Positions 58,269 through 64,000 of a stretch of DNA of 64,000 nucleotides are shown piece after piece; the stretch's first letter is position 1, and each line of letters starts with the position of its first letter. The translations under genes were made by a program, and so were the position numbers. The notes beneath the pieces are model-generated. The model was given only the letters and a program-made list of their open reading frames with translations, made no database searches and had not been told where the DNA came from. This DNA comes from DATBRG01 sp036560445 (lineage in GTDB: Bacteria > Pseudomonadota > Gammaproteobacteria > Burkholderiales > Methylophilaceae): positions 20,392 to 84,391 of the forward strand of contig DATBRG010000035.1 of assembly GCA_036560445.1 (NCBI GenBank). Direction: 5' to 3'.

Positions 58269-58847
58269 ATGATGAGCAAGACACAAAAAATCCTGTTGGC
58301 ACTGACAGCCTTCAATCTTGCAATCGTTTTATCGTTCCCCCCATTTGATGATTACTCGGTAAGTAACAATGGTGCTGCGATTTTTGCAGGCTTTCTTTTT
58401 GTGCTGACCAAGGCGCCTCATTTTGTCATCAACTCCGCACTGCTTTATCTTGAGGTAACAGTCGTGCTCGTCAATCTCGGTATTCTATGGCTGATAACTG
58501 CGGAAAATGCCAGGCGCGATAAAACGAAAAAAATCAATTTCCGCAAAGGGGCGATGATATTGATTCTGGTTAATCTGGTCGGTGTACTGCTATTCCCGCC
58601 TTTTGAGTACGTCTCGAATATGACGCGTGCAGTCATCCCTACGTTTGAGGGCTTCCACTTCATTTTTTCACATCCGCCATACAGAACCATAGTCACGCCC
58701 ATACTTTATCTGGAGGTGATTTTTATCCTGATTAATGGTGGTCTGATGCTGCTGGCATTCAAGGAGAGGAAACCCGAGAACATGACCGCCGAGGAAACCA
58801 TGGCTTATATGATCAAGATGCAGTCATGGCAAAAGTCCAGGCGTTAA
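58269..58847 (+). CDS. Internally duplicated membrane protein of unknown function
   Basis: The 192-residue protein contains two tandem copies of a roughly 70-residue unit with two helices: FNLAIVLSFPPFDDYS with FAGFLFVLTKAPHF and LLYLEVTVVLVNLG, and VNLVGVLLFPPFEYVS with FEGFHFIFSHPPYR and ILYLEVIFILINGG. Each repeat has FPPF, an aromatic G-F motif and YLEV. The C-terminus is hydrophilic (ENMTAEETMAYMIKMQSW). I know no named family. It closes the signalling operon, 31 bases after the HD-GYP gene. Confidence 0.72.
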   Translation: MMSKTQKILLALTAFNLAIVLSFPPFDDYSVSNNGAAIFAGFLFVLTKAPHFVINSALLYLEVTVVLVNLGILWLITAENARRDKTKKINFRKGAMILILVNLVGVLLFPPFEYVSNMTRAVIPTFEGFHFIFSHPPYRTIVTPILYLEVIFILINGGLMLLAFKERKPENMTAEETMAYMIKMQSWQKSRR

Positions 58848-59119
58848 GGTTGGTCGAGCAGGAACTGTTCGATTTCAGTCATGACTTGTGGGATATCCTG
58901 CAACGTCAATTCATGAAAGAATCTTCCGCCAGGGACTAACCTGACATTAGGCCCCTTGTCACAAAACCCCATACAGTGAATTTGCTCAACCATAACGCCC
59001 AGCTTGCGCTTGCTTATCTCTGCTTGTAGGCATTTTGCAATCTCTTTGCTGCCTCTAGCGGCGCAAGATGGCTGATCAGGGTTCGCGCGATAGTTAACAC
59101 AGACAATAATCTTTTTCAT
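58844..59119 (-). CDS. Thioredoxin-like [2Fe-2S] ferredoxin
   Basis: The 91-residue protein matches the thioredoxin-fold [2Fe-2S] ferredoxin family: cysteines in VCVNYRANPDQPSCAARGS, CLQAEI and QIHCMGFCDKGPNVRLVPGG. Spacing of the C-terminal CMGFC with the N-terminal C-rich segment is the usual 2Fe-2S ligand set. It is probably a small electron carrier. Its stop lies inside the last bases of the membrane-protein gene on the other strand (four-base overlap). Confidence 0.85.
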   Translation of the reverse strand: MKKIIVCVNYRANPDQPSCAARGSKEIAKCLQAEISKRKLGVMVEQIHCMGFCDKGPNVRLVPGGRFFHELTLQDIPQVMTEIEQFLLDQP

Positions 59120-59122
59120 GGA

Positions 59123-59869
59123 TCAGGCAGGTTGCGGGCTACAGCCTGATGCATCACAACGCAGGCAACTTCCCTGTTCGTACCAGTCTCCCAGTACCCA
59201 TCTTTCACAGGCATGCCCATCTACTTCCAGTTGGTGCCGTGCTGGCCTGTGAGTGTGGCCATGAATCAATATTTCGGGGTAATCATAGCTACGCATGATC
59301 TCAGCAACAGCCGAAACATTCACGTCCATGATGCTCTCACTTTTGTAGGATTTTTCCTGCTCACTGCGCATTCGTAATGTTTCTATCTGGGCTTTACGAG
59401 CCGTCAGTGGTTTTTGCAGAAACGCTTCTTGCCAATCTGGGTCGCGTACTTGCCGACGAAATGCCTGATAGTCCACATCATCTGTACATAGGGCATCGCC
59501 GTGGCTCAGCAGCACGCGTTTACTATAGAGGTTGAACAGTGTTGGATCAGGCAATATAGTGAGCCCGGCAGCTTTAGCGAAGCCTTGCCCCAGTAGAAAG
59601 TCGCGATTGCCGTGCATGAAATAAATTTGGGTGCCACGTTCAGCGAGGGCGCGGAGCGCAAGGATCACTGCCTGATGATGGAGGTCATCCACATCATCAT
59701 CACCTGCCCAGTATTCAAACAGGTCTCCCAGTATATAAAGTGCCTCGGCTTTAGGCGCCGTAGTCTGAAGGAAAGCGATGAACTGGCCCGTGATGTGCGG
59801 CCGTGACGGGCATAAATGCAAATCGGAAATGAACAGGCTATGCTTGGATTCATTTCCGATGGTTGTCAT
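59123..59869 (-). CDS. lpxH: UDP-2,3-diacylglucosamine diphosphatase LpxH
   Basis: The 248-residue metallophosphatase cleaves UDP-2,3-diacylglucosamine to lipid X in lipid A synthesis. The metal motifs are ISDLHLCPSRP, LGDLFEYWAGDD, HGNRDFLLGQGF, SHGDALCTDD and HGHTHRPARH. Length is normal. It lies between ppiB and the small ferredoxin in an apparent operon reading leftward. Confidence 0.96.
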   Translation of the reverse strand: MTTIGNESKHSLFISDLHLCPSRPHITGQFIAFLQTTAPKAEALYILGDLFEYWAGDDDVDDLHHQAVILALRALAERGTQIYFMHGNRDFLLGQGFAKAAGLTILPDPTLFNLYSKRVLLSHGDALCTDDVDYQAFRRQVRDPDWQEAFLQKPLTARKAQIETLRMRSEQEKSYKSESIMDVNVSAVAEIMRSYDYPEILIHGHTHRPARHQLEVDGHACERWVLGDWYEQGSCLRCDASGCSPQPA

Positions 59870-59890
59870 GCGGATGGCAGGGCTAAAAAG

Positions 59891-60382
59891 TTAACAGACT
59901 TCTGCACGTTCAATGAGGACATTCTCTACCGGTACATCCTGATGCCCGCTACGGCTTCCGGTTTTTACCTGTTTGATCTTGTCTATAACCTCGGTCCCTG
60001 CGGTTACCTTGCCGAATACACAGTAGCCCCAACCTTGTGCGGTGGGGGAGGTAAAGTTCAGGAAACCATTGTCAGCAACGTTGATAAAGAACTGGCTGCT
60101 GGCAGAATCCGGGTTGGGTGTGCGTGCCATCGCGATGGTGTACATCTTGTTTTGCAAGCCGTTATCGGCTTCGTTTTTAATGGTTGCCTTGGTGGTTTTT
60201 TGTGACATGCCAGGCTCAAAGCCGCCGCCTTGGATCATGAAGCCATCAATCACGCGGTGAAAAATGGTGTTGTTATAAAAGCCGCTCTCGACATATTGCA
60301 AAAAGTTAGCCACGGTAATCGGCGCTTTCTCAGCATCCAGCTCCAGAGTAATTTCGCCAAAATTAGTGTGCAGTTTGACCAC
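59891..60382 (-). CDS. ppiB: Cytoplasmic peptidyl-prolyl isomerase, cyclophilin
   Basis: The 163-residue cyclophilin has FHRVIDGFMIQGGGF, the active-site arginine and phenylalanine region, NEADNGLQNKMYTIAMAR and SQFFINVADNGFLNF with the conserved Trp-containing GWGYCVFGKV. No signal peptide is present. It begins 20 bases inside the end of ppiA, which implies a co-transcribed pair of cytoplasmic and periplasmic cyclophilins. Confidence 0.96.
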   Translation of the reverse strand: MVKLHTNFGEITLELDAEKAPITVANFLQYVESGFYNNTIFHRVIDGFMIQGGGFEPGMSQKTTKATIKNEADNGLQNKMYTIAMARTPNPDSASSQFFINVADNGFLNFTSPTAQGWGYCVFGKVTAGTEVIDKIKQVKTGSRSGHQDVPVENVLIERAEVC

Positions 60383-61022
60383 GTTTTTTTCCTTTACTTG
60401 CGGGTTTTGAAGATTTAATGGGTAATTCAGACAAGGCTTCCGCCTCTACAGGCGTTTCCAGCACGGCCACTTTTTCAATAACGACGGGCTCTACCGGCAC
60501 ATCGCTGAATGCCTTGACTGTTCTCGTCGGCACTTCGCTGATGCGCTCAACCACTTGCATGCCACGTATCACCTTGCCAAATACACAGTAGCCTATGTAG
60601 TGAGGGTCTGGTTTGTAGTAATTGAGGAATTTATTATCAGCGATATTGATAAAAAATTGCGAGGTTGCTGAATCTGGCTCAAAGGCACGCGCCATGGCTA
60701 AAGTACCAGGCTCATTTTTCAGGCCATTATTGGATTCATTTGGAACAGAGGAGAAGGTCGATTTCTCCTGCATTTCAGGCGTGAGTCCACCACCTTGAAT
60801 CATGAAGCGTTTGATGGTGCGGTGAAACAGCGTACCCATATAAAAACCATTACTGACGTATTGCATAAAGTTCGCTACTGTTTTGGGGGCCTTGTCTGGA
60901 TAAAGCTCCACAACGAAGCTGCCCTGATTAGTCTGGAACTCGATTTGCGGGTTCTTCATGCCTTCCGCCAATACCGGCGGGCTGCATAAGGCTAGCAGCA
61001 ATAGAAAGCCATAGGGCCTCAT
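60363..61022 (-). CDS. ppiA: Periplasmic peptidyl-prolyl isomerase, cyclophilin
   Basis: The 219-residue cyclophilin has a signal peptide (FLLLLALCSPPVLA) and FHRTIKRFMIQGGGLTPEM, NGLKNEPGTLAMARAF, SATSQFFINIADNKFLNY and GYCVFGKVIRGMQVVER. The last 40 residues are a basic, Glu/Lys/Ser-rich tail (SKPASKGKKRGQ) not in E. coli PpiA. It helps fold outer-membrane and periplasmic proteins. Confidence 0.95.
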   Translation of the reverse strand: MRPYGFLLLLALCSPPVLAEGMKNPQIEFQTNQGSFVVELYPDKAPKTVANFMQYVSNGFYMGTLFHRTIKRFMIQGGGLTPEMQEKSTFSSVPNESNNGLKNEPGTLAMARAFEPDSATSQFFINIADNKFLNYYKPDPHYIGYCVFGKVIRGMQVVERISEVPTRTVKAFSDVPVEPVVIEKVAVLETPVEAEALSELPIKSSKPASKGKKRGQTAH

Positions 61023-61052
61023 GGTAAGTCTCCTCTACAAAGGGCGCAGAGG

Positions 61053-62291
61053 CTAAGCCGGACCTTCGTATATTATTTTCCACCGCTGATTTTCAAGCAT
61101 CCAATACTGGCGCTTGCGTATGCGGCTGTCTAGGTTATTCCCTTTGTAATCCTGGTCAAAACTCACTACTGCCATCTGCGTTTGATTGTTAGGATAACGG
61201 AACATGCTGATATTGGATAGCCTGATTTCAACCTTGGGTTTGCTGGCTTGGATACGACGTTTTTCCTTGGCCCAGGTTGTCAGGTCCGCACTCTGGGTAA
61301 AAAACTGTGAGGAGTAATGGGCAAGGTAATTGTCAGTATCCTGCGCTTGCCAGTCTTGGCGCCATTGCTCAAGTGACTGGGTCAACTCTTCTTTTTCTGT
61401 AGAGTTTTGATTCGTAGATAGCCATTTCAGATTGCTGGAAATAATGACCGGCACCCGGCCATTTTGCAGGATATTAGCCAAGGATTTAAGATCAGGATTG
61501 GTCATGACCACGCAGCCATCACTGGCCCTTGGTGGCCGACTGTAGGTCGTGCTGGGCGTGCCATGTAGCCAGATACCATGGCCGCGCTTGCCTTGATGGC
61601 TGTCCCATTCATTGGGGTAACTTAGCGGATAGGCGGCATCACCATAAAAGTCAGGTAGCTTTTTAGATAACTTCCCATTAGTGAAATACACCCCCAGCGG
61701 AGTACGCTTGTCACCCTCGGCGGTTTTTTCACCTACATTCTTGCCCAGCGTGACGTAGTAGTCGGCAATATAGCTTGGTTTTCCGGCTTCGTTGCGATAG
61801 ACATACAGGCGCGATTTCTCGGTATCGACGACGATGACATACTGCTGGCTGGAATCTAGCTGCCATAGAGGCTCCGGAATGCTGTTCGCCACCTGTTGTG
61901 AGAGGTAACGTTCAATGCGGCTGCGCGCTTCTTCACGGAAATCCTCAATCATGGCCTGCTGAGACTTAGTCTCTTGCAAGCCTGCAGGGGCATCGCCAAA
62001 GCTCTGCAGCTGCTGCGCGCGTGCCATCAGCAAATCACCGCGAACCAGGTAAGCCAGCTTGAAGTTAGGTGCGGTCTTCAATAGCTGGTCTATGGTGTCC
62101 AGAGCCTCTTGTAACTTGCCTTGGGTGACGTCAAACAGGCTCTTGACCAGTAAACCTTCTATGTAATTGGCGCTGAATTTATTAGCACCTAAATTACCAT
62201 TGAAGTCCAGGTGATCTGTAGCAGGGGCGTTCCAGGGTAATAGTACGCTGGTGATGAGCGCAGTACGGATTAGAGCGTTGATTATGCGCAT
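61053..62291 (-). CDS. L,D-transpeptidase (YkuD) with C-terminal NTF2-like domain
   Basis: The 412-residue protein has a signal peptide, an N-terminal helical TPR-like region (about 40-135) and a YkuD domain with HGIWLHG (238-244) and SDGC (Cys260 nucleophile), which cross-links peptidoglycan by 3-3 bonds or attaches lipoproteins. The C-terminal 100 residues (SLEQWRQDWQAQDTDNYLAH to QYWMLENQRWKIIYEG) are an NTF2/SnoaL-like domain, matching the end of the neighbouring TPR protein. The gene is 22 bases from the TPR gene, so they form an operon. Confidence 0.93.
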   Translation of the reverse strand: MRIINALIRTALITSVLLPWNAPATDHLDFNGNLGANKFSANYIEGLLVKSLFDVTQGKLQEALDTIDQLLKTAPNFKLAYLVRGDLLMARAQQLQSFGDAPAGLQETKSQQAMIEDFREEARSRIERYLSQQVANSIPEPLWQLDSSQQYVIVVDTEKSRLYVYRNEAGKPSYIADYYVTLGKNVGEKTAEGDKRTPLGVYFTNGKLSKKLPDFYGDAAYPLSYPNEWDSHQGKRGHGIWLHGTPSTTYSRPPRASDGCVVMTNPDLKSLANILQNGRVPVIISSNLKWLSTNQNSTEKEELTQSLEQWRQDWQAQDTDNYLAHYSSQFFTQSADLTTWAKEKRRIQASKPKVEIRLSNISMFRYPNNQTQMAVVSFDQDYKGNNLDSRIRKRQYWMLENQRWKIIYEGPA

Positions 62292-62313
62292 GGAGTTCTT
62301 GCTTGTCCGGCCG

Positions 62314-63432
62314 TTAGTGATCGGTCAGTTCCTGTTCGATTAGCCATTTGCCAGCAGATTTTTTCAGCACCAGCGATTTTGCCGCACGCATGGATACTTT
62401 ACCAGCGCGGTAGCTTTGCTTGAAGCTGACTCTGGCATGGCTGTCGTCTTCCATCTTAACTTGTATATTACTTAAATCGACATTGATGCTAGCTGGCTTG
62501 CTGATGCGGTCACGCCTGGTATCTTCCCATTCCTTGCGTGGCTGGGCGTCTGGCGTCTGGAAGTTGTCGGCATAGCTGGCAAGGTATTTATCCACGTTTT
62601 TGCTAGACCACGCTTTAGCCCATTGTTTGACAGATTCAGCCACATCTTTACTGTCATCACCGGCAGTGGATTTAGCTGGTTTAGTGGAGCTTGCAGATTT
62701 AATTTCTGCAGGTTTGATAGGTTCAGCCGGTTTTGCAGGCTCAATGGCTTTTACTGGCTCTGCCGGCTTGATAGGCTCAGCGGGTTTGCTTGCCTCAGCC
62801 GGGCGGATCGGCAATGCAGGTGGCAGGCTGGATTTGCTAGCCTCCTTCACAGGCTCCTTGACTGGCTGTTTGGTGCTGGTGTTGTCAGCCGCATTGTTCG
62901 CCAACAGGACAGGTTTGCCGGTAGACGAAAATAATTCCTTGATGAGCGACAGCTTACCTTGTGCGCGGGTATTACTGGTATCTAGCTGCAGCGCCTTGTC
63001 GTAAGCCTCTGAGGCCATTCTTGCGTAAATATCACCCAGATTTTCGTGCGCAGTGGCATAGCTCGGATGGGTTTTGATGGCGGTTTCCAATGCTTTCCTG
63101 GCTTTATCGTACTGGCCTTGGTCCGCATAAAGTACAGCCAGGTTGTTGTATGGTTCTGGCAGGTTTGGATATTTTTCAGTGATATCGACGAATGCCTTGG
63201 TAGCTTCATCGCGACGACCCTGTTCAGCCAGTATCACACCACGGATAAACATGGCTTGTACATCCTTGGGATTGTTGCTGAGGTAGGTGTTGATTCGATC
63301 TAGTGCAGCGGCCTGCTGGCCTTGGCTGGCTTGTTGAGCGATATCTTTAAGTTCGTCTGCTTGTGCGCTGGAAAAAGTGAAAAAAAGGCTTAGGAGTACT
63401 AACAAATAGGGCAAAGCGCGGTATACGGGCAT
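62314..63432 (-). CDS. TPR protein with Pro/Lys-rich linker and NTF2-like domain
   Basis: The ATG at 63432 gives 372 residues with a signal peptide (cleavage after AQA). It has about five TPR units (residues 30-175 with NPKDVQAMFIRGVILAEQGR, NLPEPYNNLAVLYADQGQYD, HPSYATAHENLGDIYARM), a 60-residue low-complexity linker of repeated KPAEP units and a C-terminal NTF2-like domain (SVKQWAKAWSSKNVDKYLAS). The longer open frame to 63519 adds a basic stretch without a ribosome-binding site. TPR plus the shared C-terminus suggests an envelope scaffold for the transpeptidase. Confidence 0.85.
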   Translation of the reverse strand: MPVYRALPYLLVLLSLFFTFSSAQADELKDIAQQASQGQQAAALDRINTYLSNNPKDVQAMFIRGVILAEQGRRDEATKAFVDITEKYPNLPEPYNNLAVLYADQGQYDKARKALETAIKTHPSYATAHENLGDIYARMASEAYDKALQLDTSNTRAQGKLSLIKELFSSTGKPVLLANNAADNTSTKQPVKEPVKEASKSSLPPALPIRPAEASKPAEPIKPAEPVKAIEPAKPAEPIKPAEIKSASSTKPAKSTAGDDSKDVAESVKQWAKAWSSKNVDKYLASYADNFQTPDAQPRKEWEDTRRDRISKPASINVDLSNIQVKMEDDSHARVSFKQSYRAGKVSMRAAKSLVLKKSAGKWLIEQELTDH

Positions 63433-63585
63433 TGTGATATACTTTTTACAAGTGACTTGAGCACCAATTCTATCAATAAGCCGATTCAAGCTCCATAGCC
63501 AGCGACGCTTACACGGCATTTAATTATCAATAAGATACCTGTTACTACAATAGCTGAGTGTTAATTTGTAGTGGCGAGCTAAAAC

Positions 63586-64000
63586 ATGCTAAAAATTTAT
63601 AATTCCATCGCCCGCGAAAAGCAAGAATTAGTCCCTATCGTTGCTGGCAAAGTCAGTATGTACGTGTGCGGGATGACGGTCTACGATTACTGTCATTTGG
63701 GCCATGCCCGCGTCATGGTGATCTTCGATATGGTCAACCGCTGGCTGCGTGCCTCGGGCTTTGATGTGACCTATGTGCGTAACATCACCGATATCGACGA
63801 CAAGATCATCCAGCGCGCCAATGAAAACAACGAAACCATAGGTGAGCTGACCGCACGCTTCATCACTGCCATGGATGAAGACTCAGCCAAGCTTGGCGTA
63901 CTGCGCCCGGATATCGAACCGCGCGCCACTGATTACATCACCGGCATGGTGCAGATGATCAGCACCCTCATCGAAAAAGGCCATGCTTATCCGGCCCAAG
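63586..64000 (+). CDS. cysS: Cysteinyl-tRNA synthetase (5' part, truncated at window end)
   Basis: The ATG at 63586 opens a frame that runs to the window end without a stop (138 codons). The translated start MLKIYNSIAREKQELVPI is followed by MYVCGMTVYDYCHLGHARV, the zinc-ligand cysteine and HIGH-equivalent (HLGH) of class I CysRS, and by YVRNITDIDDKIIQRANEN, a conserved CysRS element. The C-terminal part, including KMSKS, lies outside. It diverges from the TPR gene with about 150 bases between starts. Confidence 0.97.
   Translation, partial: MLKIYNSIAREKQELVPIVAGKVSMYVCGMTVYDYCHLGHARVMVIFDMVNRWLRASGFDVTYVRNITDIDDKIIQRANENNETIGELTARFITAMDEDSAKLGVLRPDIEPRATDYITGMVQMISTLIEKGHAYPAQ

Overview
This 64 kb window looks like a chromosomal segment of a betaproteobacterium, most plausibly a methylotroph of the family Methylophilaceae (Methylotenera-like). 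Support comes from moderate GC, the tsaB-rimI-uracil glycosylase order, a Kdo hydroxylase, a fused DUF3683/FAD/Fe-S oxidoreductase, an MxaD-like SRPBCC protein and the aa3 oxidase cluster with a cytochrome c-tailed subunit II. The genus is an inference. I see no insertion sequence, prophage, integrase, CRISPR array or rRNA.

Layout. 1-2.2 kb: a TetR regulator diverges from a short-chain dehydrogenase, with a clear promoter and two matching operators, followed by DUF2798 and arfB. 2.3-8.9 kb: an apparent envelope-stress block with two tandem atypical Crp/Fnr regulators, a 48-residue membrane protein, a His/Asp-rich periplasmic protein, a lipoprotein phospholipase D, a Sel1-like lipoprotein and a BON-domain protein; a near-palindromic motif recurs in its gene-free stretches. 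8.7-20.2 kb: housekeeping (kdoO, tsaB, rimI, UDG, LemA/TPM proteins, proS, a lytic transglycosylase, queA, tRNA-Leu) with several uncharacterised genes. 20.5-29.8 kb: the cytochrome c oxidase and heme A cluster (coxB, ctaD, a small assembly protein, ctaG, ctaE, SURF1, a Sco-like protein, ctaA, ctaB), then tRNA-Arg and a cytochrome c. 29.8-35.5 kb: apaH, ornithine-lipid genes olsBA, a glycine-zipper lipoprotein, a PfkB kinase and an acyl-CoA ligase. 35.5-38.6 kb: a TetR regulator with an operator before an MxaD-like gene, an unusual membrane protein carrying a TetR-type ligand domain without a DNA-binding domain, hemJ and a TlpA-like thioredoxin. 38.7-44.5 kb: the 1272-residue oxidoreductase, then an atypical AT-rich orphan gene and a highly structured non-coding element. 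44.5-52.2 kb: an FAD oxidoreductase, phoBR with a three-repeat Pho box, an OFA transporter, tag, a PLD nuclease and ribH-nusB. 52.4-58.8 kb: a signalling operon of a CHASE2 Ser/Thr kinase, a PP2C phosphatase, a twin-FHA protein, a GAF/HD-GYP protein and a duplicated membrane protein. 58.8-64 kb: a thioredoxin-like ferredoxin, lpxH, ppiB, ppiA, an L,D-transpeptidase, a TPR protein and the 5' part of cysS.

The most unusual items are the HTH-less TetR-like membrane protein (36.9-37.6 kb), the nested foldback element (43.55-43.74 kb), the kinase/phosphatase/FHA/HD-GYP operon and the recurring GTCTGTnCGCTAGCGnAC motif in the stress block.
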